A stretch of 64,000 nucleotides of DNA, taken from NCBI RefSeq assembly GCF_018141425.1, contig NZ_CP058561.1:5332001-5396000 (forward strand), read 5' to 3'. Shown here in pieces: positions 39,245-48,713 of the stretch (position 1 is its first letter; each line of letters begins with the position of its first letter). Below the pieces are notes generated by a model. That model was not told the DNA's origin. It worked only from the letters and a program-made list of their open reading frames with translations, and ran no database searches. The position numbers and the translations under genes were made by a program. This DNA comes from Vallitalea guaymasensis. GTDB lineage: Bacteria; Bacillota; Clostridia; Lachnospirales; Vallitaleaceae.

Positions 39245-40075
39245 TTGAAGCCAATAATTAAAAAAACAATAATATGTCTAATAATCATTTTATTTATAAT
39301 CAGTCCTTTTTTTCAATACATCAAAAGTATATCCGTCATGAAAATCTATAGCTATATTTGTGAAAAAGATAGCTTTATCAAAGAATTGAACATAGATATA
39401 AATATGCCAGGCGGTCTAGCTACTAGTGAAAAAGACTGGTATCCTTTTGTTATGACATTCAATGATAATGAAGGTTTTTCATCTTTTATGGATAGAAAAA
39501 TGAATTTTACGGTATTATATAACTTTGGTGCTTTTGAATATCTAAATGGAGCCTCAATGTTATATAATCCTGATTCCAATTATTATGGTGCTTTTTATGG
39601 GGCCTATTTTGTACAAGAAGCAGATAGGGAAAATCATAAATTTGGATTTCTTGATAATGGAGATATCAATATAGAAGAAGCCTTGCTTCCAGGTACTTAT
39701 GATATTAATGAACTAGTACTGGGAGGCTTTGGATTAAATAATCCTATTTCTGATTATAAAATAGATAGTATTAACCAAGTAGATACTTATATTGGTTATA
39801 ATAATTGGTCTGTTATTGATGCTACAGTAATGACTCATGGACATAATCATAGATATAAGGAGAATTATCAAGCTTATATCCAATACGGAAAACCACCATC
39901 AAAATATTCTGGTAAGCAGGATTTTCCAGTTACTAAGTTCAAAAGCAGGATCTATATGAAATATCTCTCTGAAAAGAAATGTACAGTTTTTCTATATGCT
40001 ATTGCTCCTAATATTAAGACTATAGAAAACTGTGATAAGAACTTTTTACAAAAAAGTGTTCTTAAGATTAAATAA
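39245..40075 (+). CDS. Exported or membrane-anchored protein, unknown
   Basis: About 276 residues, with a basic start, one hydrophobic segment (about residues 8-25) and an otherwise soluble extracytoplasmic part. No family recognised. A TTG start at 39245 is favoured because AGGAG lies seven bases upstream; an in-frame ATG at 39230 would place that site inside the gene. Three cysteines are scattered, with no lipobox. Motifs such as MTHGHNHRYKENYQ are histidine-rich but match no metal-site pattern I know. A terminator follows directly. Confidence 0.7.
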   Translation: MKPIIKKTIICLIIILFIISPFFQYIKSISVMKIYSYICEKDSFIKELNIDINMPGGLATSEKDWYPFVMTFNDNEGFSSFMDRKMNFTVLYNFGAFEYLNGASMLYNPDSNYYGAFYGAYFVQEADRENHKFGFLDNGDINIEEALLPGTYDINELVLGGFGLNNPISDYKIDSINQVDTYIGYNNWSVIDATVMTHGHNHRYKENYQAYIQYGKPPSKYSGKQDFPVTKFKSRIYMKYLSEKKCTVFLYAIAPNIKTIENCDKNFLQKSVLKIK

Positions 40076-40111
40076 AAGGTGCTAAGAGCTTATTTAATAG
40101 CCTAGCACCTT
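40076..40111. terminator. Bidirectional terminator
   Basis: AAGGTGCTA (40076-40084) pairs with TAGCACCTT (40103-40111), followed by ATTTTTAATTTTT on the plus strand and TTTATTTAATC on the minus strand, between convergent genes. Confidence 0.8.
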
Positions 40112-40125
40112 ATTTTTAATTTTTC

Positions 40126-43100
40126 TTAAGCACCCCTAGGCACTCCTGAAACGACATTTAAATTAGTTTTATCAATTGTTTCTACCGATTGTTTATTACC
40201 AGTGGAGATATTATATTGAACCCATATATAATCTTCACTAGAATATGATTCTTTCCATTTATAATAAATATTATCATCATCATAATAAAGATAGATTTTA
40301 CCCTCATCCTCTACATAATTATTATAATCGACAAGTTTATGATACTTCAGAGTATCATTTTCAAATATATAATACGCTAACCCGTACATAACTCCTATAT
40401 CAGATATAGAATATTTTGCATTGATTTTATAATCTTTATTTCCATCTTTATAAAAATCAAAATCACCTTTATTTATAACTCCAATTCCACCTGGTCCATC
40501 ATAATATACTTCTCCTATTAATTTATCATTAAGCAATCCATCACAATCTAAATTAGTAGTAGAATATACTTCATTAATGTTTGAGTCAAGGTCATAAACT
40601 AATGTAAGCACAAAATTATCATAATATATTCTATTCTTATCATCATCTATAACCATTATATTACCTTCCATAGAATCAATAAACTCAAAATTATCTTTAT
40701 CCATAATGTAAAATTTATCTGGCTCCTGATAAATGATGTATTCGTCTGTATAATATATTTTTTTGACATCATTAGTTTTAGTTAACTGTTTGCTTGCTTT
40801 GTTATTAACATTATAATGATATATATTATTATCATCTATGTCTAGAAAATACACATTTTCTTTACATATACCAATATCTAGTACTGAACCAGAATAAATT
40901 ATGTCTCGTTTATTATTTATAAGATTCTTTAAATATAAATTTTCATTTATCAAGTTTGAAGTATATGCAAGGTAATCTTTTGAAATATCATAATTCCTAA
41001 TATTTTCATTGGATATTTTCATCAAAGTATTATTTTTTATTTTATAAAGATTATTACTTTCATATTCAAGTATATATGTTATCCCTTCTTTAGTATTATA
41101 ATCTATAAGTTTTATTTTCTTATTCCCTATACTATAATTTATAAAAGGAGTTGAGTACAAGGTAATTTCATTAGGCGAAGTGTTTTCCATCTCAAAATTT
41201 AATGTAGGATAATAATATTTGTTATCAATAGCACCATTAAATTTCTTAGGTTCAATTAATCTATAAGATTTTAAAATACCATCTACAGTATCATAATAAT
41301 AATTACCAACCCTTAAATAACCATTTTCTTCTCTAATGTAGGGTGAACTATCATTGTCAGGAATATTTACCTTTGTTAATTTTTGTGTATTAGCACTATA
41401 TTTATATACATTATTACTAGAATATATGATAATATCATTATCACTGAAATATAATTTAAACCAGCTAATAGGTTCGCTAAAATCAGATTTTATCAATTTG
41501 TTATTCATCTTATCATAGCTGAATATTGAATTTTCATCATAAATTAGGATGATAGAATTTTCCTTATATATTTCTTCACCATTTAATCCTAATTCATTAA
41601 TATTATTACAAATAATTTTTTTATTGTTATCATAACTCAAAGTGTATAAATGTATTTCATCTTTAATCAATGCTTCATTATTGGACTTATCAATATATAT
41701 GCTTTTTGGTGGTAAGCTATTTATTAAAACTGAATCATAAAATTTTTCAACATTTTTATTATCCTGTAAACTATTTGTAAAAAGATATTCACCATGATTA
41801 TAGAAGCAATAACAGTCGTCTCCAATTTTAAATGCTTTTAAACCATTATTACTAAGATCTATATCTTTGATTTTAGTTATTAAATTATTAATATTACGAT
41901 AAAGCCCGTTTTCTAAAATGAAATATGGCGAATCAGATATAACATCAATACTTGTTTTAGTATTGAAATTAATAAATGCAAATCCATCATTTGAATTAAT
42001 ACCTGAAGTGTAATAAATATGGTTATCTTTATCAATATTGATTCGTTGGCTTTTTGATGGAATAATCAATGTTTTGTAATCTTCCATCTTATTCAATTCT
42101 ATTTTTATGAAATAACTTTTATTATTATATTCTACCACTCCTGTTATAAAAGCTTGGGGGACATCATAAGTTTTATGAAATTTAAGATTACTAATTGTAC
42201 TGAGTTTATCAATACCAAAATCAATTTCATCTAGAACAGTATAATTTCTATCACATACAACTAAACTTTTGTTTCCAGATTGATCATCGACTATGAATAT
42301 ATATGTATTATCTACATCTAAAATTTGTTCAAATTTATATGGAACAGCATATTGAGTATTTACATCCATATCATTAATATAAATATTTATAATCTGGCTT
42401 TCATTCTTATTCTTATAGTTAAGATACAGATGAAGACTATTATAAGCATTTTGTGTAATACCTTTATATTCTAATTTATCATCCAAATCCAATTTTGTAG
42501 CTTTTATCAATTCACATTTTTCATTTATCAGGTTAAATATGAGTTCATTTTTACTCTGTGTTATTATAATGAAATTACCATCCACCAATTTCTTAATCTC
42601 CAAGATATCTCCTTGCAATGACATTTTATATTGGTTAGTATCATAAGGTTTAAAAGAGATTAAATATGTAAAATTATTTTCTTCATACCCCAAAAAATAC
42701 AAATCATCAAAATTAATTAATTTCTTTCCAACAGCATTCGTCAGATCAAAACTTAATAATCGTTCGTATAGATTGATTTCATCATCTGCATACATTGAAT
42801 AGACTTTTATTCCTTCTTTTGAATTAATCCCTATATTATAATATCCAGCAAAAAATATACTTTTGTCATTGCTTATTTGTTTAGTAAAGGATATTCTGTT
42901 TTCATCACCACAAGTTTCATTGATTAGTTCAATTTTATTTTGGTCTATATTAGTGGATTTTATTATAAATCTATCCTTCTCTATAGAAATACTATCAATA
43001 TTATTAACATTAGTATTAGATAGTTCATAATATCTAGTAATCCTTTTATTATCTTTAACAATGTGTTTCACATCTTGTTTATCCAACGTTATTAAATCAC

Positions 43101-43311
43101 TATTTTCATCATTTGATTTACTATTAGTTTCCATTGTAATTTTCTTGTCAATTACTTCACTGCTCTCAACTTGTAAAGACTCTTTATCATTATTAGATTC
43201 ATCTAAACTCCCCTTATTATTATCGCTACATGCTACTAGTGTTAATAATACTATAGTCAATATGATAATTATCAGTAACATACTATTATATAAATTTTTA
43301 GTTTTATACAT
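40126..43311 (-). CDS. Very large lipoprotein, probable beta-propeller-like repeats, unknown
   Basis: A 1061-residue lipoprotein with lipobox LVAC (C28), then a Ser/Asn/Asp-rich linker and about 950 residues of repeated short beta-strand patterns of the type YYTDEYIIYQ, YFLDIDDNNIYHYN, KIYLYYDDDNIYYKW. Such repeats suggest one or two beta-propellers, like DUF5050 or TolB-type proteins. Rich in Asn, Asp, Tyr and Ile; few cysteines. AGGAGG precedes the ATG. Neighbouring genes give no clue. Function unknown. Confidence 0.8.
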   Translation of the reverse strand: MYKTKNLYNSMLLIIIILTIVLLTLVACSDNNKGSLDESNNDKESLQVESSEVIDKKITMETNSKSNDENSDLITLDKQDVKHIVKDNKRITRYYELSNTNVNNIDSISIEKDRFIIKSTNIDQNKIELINETCGDENRISFTKQISNDKSIFFAGYYNIGINSKEGIKVYSMYADDEINLYERLLSFDLTNAVGKKLINFDDLYFLGYEENNFTYLISFKPYDTNQYKMSLQGDILEIKKLVDGNFIIITQSKNELIFNLINEKCELIKATKLDLDDKLEYKGITQNAYNSLHLYLNYKNKNESQIINIYINDMDVNTQYAVPYKFEQILDVDNTYIFIVDDQSGNKSLVVCDRNYTVLDEIDFGIDKLSTISNLKFHKTYDVPQAFITGVVEYNNKSYFIKIELNKMEDYKTLIIPSKSQRINIDKDNHIYYTSGINSNDGFAFINFNTKTSIDVISDSPYFILENGLYRNINNLITKIKDIDLSNNGLKAFKIGDDCYCFYNHGEYLFTNSLQDNKNVEKFYDSVLINSLPPKSIYIDKSNNEALIKDEIHLYTLSYDNNKKIICNNINELGLNGEEIYKENSIILIYDENSIFSYDKMNNKLIKSDFSEPISWFKLYFSDNDIIIYSSNNVYKYSANTQKLTKVNIPDNDSSPYIREENGYLRVGNYYYDTVDGILKSYRLIEPKKFNGAIDNKYYYPTLNFEMENTSPNEITLYSTPFINYSIGNKKIKLIDYNTKEGITYILEYESNNLYKIKNNTLMKISNENIRNYDISKDYLAYTSNLINENLYLKNLINNKRDIIYSGSVLDIGICKENVYFLDIDDNNIYHYNVNNKASKQLTKTNDVKKIYYTDEYIIYQEPDKFYIMDKDNFEFIDSMEGNIMVIDDDKNRIYYDNFVLTLVYDLDSNINEVYSTTNLDCDGLLNDKLIGEVYYDGPGGIGVINKGDFDFYKDGNKDYKINAKYSISDIGVMYGLAYYIFENDTLKYHKLVDYNNYVEDEGKIYLYYDDDNIYYKWKESYSSEDYIWVQYNISTGNKQSVETIDKTNLNVVSGVPRGA

Positions 43312-43545
43312 GTTTCCGCAACCTCCTCATATACGTTATAATACTCCATTAGTAATTATAAATTTCATCTACAAGGAAGTCAATAAATTATATTTTTTGT
43401 ATTACAAAATTGCATATATGTCTAATTTGTTGTATAATAAAATATATAGACAATGTTCATTAAAATTCAATACCAAATTGTCTAATGATTTAATAAAATG
43501 TCGTATATTTAGAAATCCATATCAAATTAAGGAGGTTTTAGTTTT

Positions 43546-45987
43546 ATGTTAAAGCATTTTTCTAAACTCACAAAACTTCTTTGGGTACTAGTTCTATCAC
43601 TTCTATTGACATCTTATCTCATTCCTAATCAAACCCTTGATACATTAGCATCTGGTTCTACAACTACACCGTATACTTGGAATAATGTTATCCCAGAAAA
43701 AATACCTTCCCCTACTAATGATAACGGAAAATTAGTACTATTTGATACATCACATGGCGGTACTTCTGGTAGTGCTGATTGGGTTATGGACGGTGCATTT
43801 TCAAGTTTTGCAGATGCATTAGTAAATGAGGGTTACACCGTAAGAGAATATAGAGGCATTGATAAAAATAATGATGGAGTCATACGATTTTATGATGATA
43901 GACAACCTGGTAATGTGGCTCTTAATGAATGTGTTATCACTTATGACTCTATAAAAGATGCTGATGTTTTTGTTATGGCAGAACCTAATAGACCTCTTAT
44001 GATATCTGAATATGATGCTCTAGAACAATTTGTAGATTCTGGAAAAGGAATATATCTTATTGGAGACCATTATAATGCAGATAGAAATCTTAATACATGG
44101 GATTCAACCGAAGTTTATAATGGATATAATAGATCAACTGATATTGCATATAATATGAGCACAGAATACGGAGATATGAGAAATCCTGGTTTAGCTAATG
44201 CAGGATGGTTAGCAAAAACATTTGGCTTGAGATTTAGATTCAATGCTATTGATTGTTTGAGCGGTGTTTCTGAAATAAAGTCCTCTACATATTCAGAAGG
44301 AATAACTACAGGAGTATCCCCTATACTTATGGCTGCTGGTGCTACTTTATCTATTGTTGACGGTAGCAAAGCAAAAGGTATAGTATACTTTTCATCTACA
44401 GATAATCCTACAGCGTGGTCTCATGCTGCAGATACCGGTTTATATTTTGGTGGTGAAGATGAAGGAGCATATGTTGCTATATCTAAACCAAGTTTAGGAA
44501 AAGCCGCTTTCATTGGTGACTCTTCTCCTATTGAAGATTCTACTCCAAAATACTTACGTGAAAATGATGGATCCACAAAATCCACATGGCCAGGTTGGAA
44601 CGATACTGGACATGCCGCAACATTAAGTATTAATATCGTTAATTGGCTTGCAACTCCAGAAAATTATGTAGGATTTGATGGTGTTAATCATGCCGCTGGT
44701 ATACCTACTCCTAATCCAATGATAGCCATTGAAACCAACCAGCAACAAGCTGAACCTTGGACTAATCCATCAGGAGGATATGATCCATGGGATACAGATA
44801 CTTTTGCAGATGGTTCTTTTGGTGCACCTTATCCTTCAACAGGCGGATCAACTGACTCTGCTTCATTTGCTCTATATCCTGCATATGTTTATGAAAATGA
44901 ACCTTTTGCCATATCTATAACTGGGGATGCTTCCAATCCATTATTTGGTGCTTATCAAGATGGTGGAAACCAGCAAGGGCAGCTATATCTAAATGGCTCA
45001 TGGACTTCATCGGGATATAATGCTGTTCCTGTTCCATTACCATCTGCAGTTACTGCTAGGATAGTTTCAGTTGCAAATCCACCAATAAAAATACGAATTA
45101 AAGTAAATGGTTCTAATAAAGATACAAAAACTGTTACAGGCTTATCAACTGGTTATGGTTATCTACAAGGCTCAATATCCGGAAATACAGGCGAAATAGT
45201 AGCAGCATCCAAAAACGGTGTTATCCTAGGCACTGCAATGATTGATGCTTCTGGTCAAGTCAATATTGCAGTTAAAGAAGATACTGGTATAACATTATCA
45301 TTATACGGTTCTGATGGTGTCCTGAAAAATGATTATACTGGAACATATGATGTGGTAGATGGTCAAACAACTACAATAAATAGTAATCCACAACCTTCAG
45401 CACTAACTGTTGCAGAAGCACTTAATGAATCTAATGGTACTGAAGTTACTCTTACCGGTTATATCGTTTCTGACCTTAACGGTATCTATGCTGTGAAAGT
45501 TGCTGATACCAATGATTCACAAGCTACAACTATAGCTGTTAAACTGGAATCCAATATGAGAGATGAATTCAGTCCTCTTAATAATCCTGATGCCTTAGGA
45601 CGTAAGATTTTGGTGACTGGTACTCGTAATGACTATATGTTGCTTCCTGGACTTAAAAATGTTACATCTATTGAGTTTGTTGATTCTGGCAATCCAAGTG
45701 CTTTGACTGTTGCAGAGGCACTTAATGAGTCAAACGGTACTGAAGTTACTCTTACTGGTTATATTGTTTCTGACCTTAACGGTATCTATGCTGTGAAAGT
45801 TGCTGATACCAATGACCCACAAGCTACAACTATAGCTGTTAAACTAGAGTCAAGTATGAGAAACGAATTCAGTCCATTAAAAAATTCAAACGCTTTAGGA
45901 CGCAAGATTCTAGTTACAGGAACTCGTAACGATTATATGTTGCTCCCTGGACTCAGAAATGTTACATCAATTGAATTTGTTAATTAA
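43546..45987 (+). CDS. Secreted multidomain protein: GATase-like N-terminal domain and two DUF6359-type modules
   Basis: An 813-residue exported protein with a signal peptide at about 1-37. Residues about 50-375 resemble a class I glutamine-amidotransferase-like (DUF4350/ThuA-like) fold: LVLFDTSHGG, ADVFVMAEPNRPL, GKGIYLIGDHYNADRN. A beta-sandwich region follows (about 430-615). The last 190 residues are two nearly identical 100-residue modules (LTVAEALNESNGTEVTLTGYIV) of the DUF6359/OB-fold type seen in secreted Gram-positive nucleases such as YhcR. No nuclease motif is visible. GGAGG precedes the ATG. Monocistronic. Activity unknown. Confidence 0.78.
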   Translation: MLKHFSKLTKLLWVLVLSLLLTSYLIPNQTLDTLASGSTTTPYTWNNVIPEKIPSPTNDNGKLVLFDTSHGGTSGSADWVMDGAFSSFADALVNEGYTVREYRGIDKNNDGVIRFYDDRQPGNVALNECVITYDSIKDADVFVMAEPNRPLMISEYDALEQFVDSGKGIYLIGDHYNADRNLNTWDSTEVYNGYNRSTDIAYNMSTEYGDMRNPGLANAGWLAKTFGLRFRFNAIDCLSGVSEIKSSTYSEGITTGVSPILMAAGATLSIVDGSKAKGIVYFSSTDNPTAWSHAADTGLYFGGEDEGAYVAISKPSLGKAAFIGDSSPIEDSTPKYLRENDGSTKSTWPGWNDTGHAATLSINIVNWLATPENYVGFDGVNHAAGIPTPNPMIAIETNQQQAEPWTNPSGGYDPWDTDTFADGSFGAPYPSTGGSTDSASFALYPAYVYENEPFAISITGDASNPLFGAYQDGGNQQGQLYLNGSWTSSGYNAVPVPLPSAVTARIVSVANPPIKIRIKVNGSNKDTKTVTGLSTGYGYLQGSISGNTGEIVAASKNGVILGTAMIDASGQVNIAVKEDTGITLSLYGSDGVLKNDYTGTYDVVDGQTTTINSNPQPSALTVAEALNESNGTEVTLTGYIVSDLNGIYAVKVADTNDSQATTIAVKLESNMRDEFSPLNNPDALGRKILVTGTRNDYMLLPGLKNVTSIEFVDSGNPSALTVAEALNESNGTEVTLTGYIVSDLNGIYAVKVADTNDPQATTIAVKLESSMRNEFSPLKNSNALGRKILVTGTRNDYMLLPGLRNVTSIEFVN
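45397..45987 (+). repeat. Tandem 300-bp coding repeat
   Basis: Two direct in-frame copies with exact 300-bp spacing (TTGCAGAAGCACTTAATGA near 45410 and its near-copy near 45710). Long stretches are identical, including the DNA coding SDLNGIYAVKVADTND. Confidence 0.9.
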
Positions 45988-46057
45988 GCAATAATAGAAC
46001 TTAAAACCACAAAATTCTAGGCAAGTATGCTAAATTAAGAATTTGTAGAATTAAAAA

Positions 46058-46089
46058 AATGACGGTAGCCAAACCCAGTTACCGTCATT
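46058..46089. terminator. Bidirectional terminator
   Basis: AATGACGGTA (46058-46067) and TACCGTCATT (46080-46089) form a perfect 10-bp stem. The minus-strand exit is TTTTTTTAATTC. It separates the secreted protein gene from guaD. Confidence 0.85.
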
Positions 46090-46130
46090 TCTATTATCAA
46101 TATTTTATTATTCAAATTACATTTCTTATT

Positions 46131-47396
46131 TTAAATGATTTCACCTTCCAAATAACGTTCAACAATACTATTAGAGCTTCCACAATATAAAAATCTCTGT
46201 AACCTCTCTAAAGGACTTAGACAACTTGTAAGAGGATCTGGGTCTCTTATAATCAAAGCATCAAAATAATAATCTTTTTCAAAACTACCAACTTTTCCAA
46301 AGAAACTACCGTTCATCTTGGTTGCTAAGAAAAATGATTCAGAAAGACTAAGTACTCGTTCTTCTTCATTATATACATGTCTTATCTTAGAATACTGTAT
46401 AGCATTTGTAATCACATCAGCCATACTTAATTTGTTACCAGCACCAACATCTGTTCCTAACCCAACATTGATACCTTTATCCAAATAGTATGTTACTGGC
46501 ATTATACCACTTGATAAATTGCTATTTGAACTGGGACAATGGACTAGATAGACATTTTTTTCTTTACTAGCCATCTCAACTTCTTCATTAGTCAAATAAA
46601 TTGAATGAGCCAGTATGGTTTTTTGATTACCATATAGCTGATGCCTTTTATAAACATCAGAATAATTCTTGTTATTTGGAAATAATGACTTAACCCACTC
46701 CACTTCTTTTTTGTTTTCAGATAGATGAGTTTGAACTGGAAGTTGTTTTTCTATAGACAACTCACCAAGTTCTTCAAGTAATTCACTAGTGCAACATGGT
46801 GCAAATCTAGGAGTTATTATAGGTTTAATTGAATCTCCTGTATTATTGCTGTCTTCAATAAATCTTTTTGTCTCTTCTATAGAGCATTCTGTAGATTGTA
46901 AAAGGTCATCAGGTGCATTCTGATTCATATTCACTTTTCCCACATATGCTGATAATTTCTTCTTCTTTAATTCATCTATCAATACATTATTACTTTCATT
47001 ATGTATAGTTGCAAAAATACAAGAACGTAATGTTCCTTCTCTATAAAGAGCATCTACAAATCTAGGATATAACTTCTTAGCATAATTCACATCGGAAAAT
47101 AGTGCTTCGTATTTAAAAGTATACTGGTCCAACCATTCAATCAATTCAAGATCCAGACCAATTCCCATTTGCAGATATTGAGGTGCGTGTATATGCAAAT
47201 CAATAAATGATGGAATTATAATTGAATTGTAACCGTAATCAATGATTGCTACATCTTTGTATATATCAGGTAATTCATTATAAATGCCTACAATCTTTTT
47301 ATCATCAATAACTATGTAACTATTTTCGTGTATCTCAAAACAATCTTTTACCTTAGTATAAATGATATGACCCTTTATTGCCTTTAACTTAGCCAT
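46131..47396 (-). CDS. guaD: Guanine deaminase
   Basis: A 421-residue amidohydrolase. Metal and substrate motifs: IDLHIHAPQYLQMG, FATIHNESNN, THLSENKKEVEW, LAHSIYL and GLGTDVGAGNKLSM. It converts guanine to xanthine and ammonia. Last gene of the leftward purine catabolic run; its product feeds the molybdenum hydroxylase encoded upstream. GGAGGTG precedes the ATG. Confidence 0.94.
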   Translation of the reverse strand: MAKLKAIKGHIIYTKVKDCFEIHENSYIVIDDKKIVGIYNELPDIYKDVAIIDYGYNSIIIPSFIDLHIHAPQYLQMGIGLDLELIEWLDQYTFKYEALFSDVNYAKKLYPRFVDALYREGTLRSCIFATIHNESNNVLIDELKKKKLSAYVGKVNMNQNAPDDLLQSTECSIEETKRFIEDSNNTGDSIKPIITPRFAPCCTSELLEELGELSIEKQLPVQTHLSENKKEVEWVKSLFPNNKNYSDVYKRHQLYGNQKTILAHSIYLTNEEVEMASKEKNVYLVHCPSSNSNLSSGIMPVTYYLDKGINVGLGTDVGAGNKLSMADVITNAIQYSKIRHVYNEEERVLSLSESFFLATKMNGSFFGKVGSFEKDYYFDALIIRDPDPLTSCLSPLERLQRFLYCGSSNSIVERYLEGEII

Positions 47397-47444
47397 ATCA
47401 CACCTCCTATATTTGCTTTTAACTTACAATAGTATAATTGAAAT

Positions 47445-48674
47445 TTATGTCAAATATCTTTTTAATTGTTCAATATCAGGTTTACATTCAATTTTATCTC
47501 CGGCAGCCTTAAGAGCATTTTTTACATCTTTTAATCCATTACCTGTAATAATTACAGAAACTGTTTCATCCTTAGTGATAATACCTTCTTTGACAGCTTT
47601 AAAAACACCAGCTAAACCTGCTACACCTGCTGGTTCACCAAATATACCTTCAGATGATCCAAGAGTCTTCATGGCTTCAAGTATAGCTTCATCAGATACG
47701 GTTATCCATGTACCTTTTGAATCCTCCACAGCTCTCATAGCTTTAACAGGATTCCTTGGTATACCAACAGATATGCTGTCAGCAATAGTATTTTCATCTG
47801 TGGGTTTAAGAGGTTCATTTTCTGTATAAGCTGTATAAAATGGGCAGCACCCTTTTGCTTGAACACCTAATATCTTAGGAATCCTATTTATTAATCCAAT
47901 ATTCAATAAATCGTAGAATCCTCTATATACCCCTCCAATAGTACAACCATCTCCTACAGATACTGCTACCCAATCAGGAACTTGCCATCCTAACTGTTCT
48001 GCAATTTCAATAGCTACAGTCTTTTTGCCTTCTACCAAATGAGGATTTATAGCTGCATTACGATTATACCAACCCCAATGGTCAATAGCTTCTTTAGATA
48101 GGTTAAAAGTTTCTCTATAATCACCTTTAACAGAAATCACTTTTGCTCCATATATTAATAACTGTGCTAACTTACCTTGTGGTGCTCTCTCAGGAACAAA
48201 AATCACAGTAGAAAGTCCTAACCTAGCCGCATTACCCGCCAAAGAGGAAGCTGCATTACCAGTAGAGCTACACGCAATAGTATCAGCATTATTCTCTAAT
48301 GCCTTAATTACAGCAACAGCTGAAGCTCTATCTTTTAATGAAGCTGTTGGATTTAATCCTTCATCTTTTATATATAATTCCTTGATACCAATCTTTTCTT
48401 CTAAGTTATTGGACCTATATAAAGGTGTCCATCCAACCTTGAGTGTCTTATCTATATCTTCTTCTCTTATAGACATGACATCTTTATATCTCCACATGGT
48501 ATAGTCTCTATTGTGTTCAAAATATGACTTGGTTAGAATCTTTTTCAATCCTTCATAATCATATTCCACATCTAGTATACCTTTTTCACCACATTCAGGA
48601 CAAGTATATATTTTCTCATCTTTACTATATTCTCTACCACAAAGTGTACATCTATAATTTTTGACAAATTTCAT
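47445..48674 (-). CDS. Threonine-synthase-like fold-type-II PLP enzyme
   Basis: A 409-residue enzyme. An N-terminal zinc-ribbon (CTLCGREY and CPECGEKG) precedes a tryptophan-synthase-beta-type PLP fold with the Schiff-base lysine in PTASLKDRAS and the phosphate loop SSTGNAASS. By sequence it is closest to threonine synthase, but it sits between guanine and adenine deaminase genes, with no thrB or hom nearby. It may act on an amino-acid product of purine ring breakdown, such as 2,3-diaminopropionate, instead. Fold is certain, substrate open. Confidence 0.85.
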   Translation of the reverse strand: MKFVKNYRCTLCGREYSKDEKIYTCPECGEKGILDVEYDYEGLKKILTKSYFEHNRDYTMWRYKDVMSIREEDIDKTLKVGWTPLYRSNNLEEKIGIKELYIKDEGLNPTASLKDRASAVAVIKALENNADTIACSSTGNAASSLAGNAARLGLSTVIFVPERAPQGKLAQLLIYGAKVISVKGDYRETFNLSKEAIDHWGWYNRNAAINPHLVEGKKTVAIEIAEQLGWQVPDWVAVSVGDGCTIGGVYRGFYDLLNIGLINRIPKILGVQAKGCCPFYTAYTENEPLKPTDENTIADSISVGIPRNPVKAMRAVEDSKGTWITVSDEAILEAMKTLGSSEGIFGEPAGVAGLAGVFKAVKEGIITKDETVSVIITGNGLKDVKNALKAAGDKIECKPDIEQLKRYLT

Positions 48675-48713
48675 AGTTCAATCTCACCTCCGTATAAATA
48701 TCATATTATAGTT

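Noticed and set aside
43061-43552. Plus-strand ORF of 163 codons upstream of the secreted GATase-like gene
   Set aside because: It mostly overlaps the antisense of the lipoprotein gene, has no ribosome binding site, and its product has no family features; a shadow frame.
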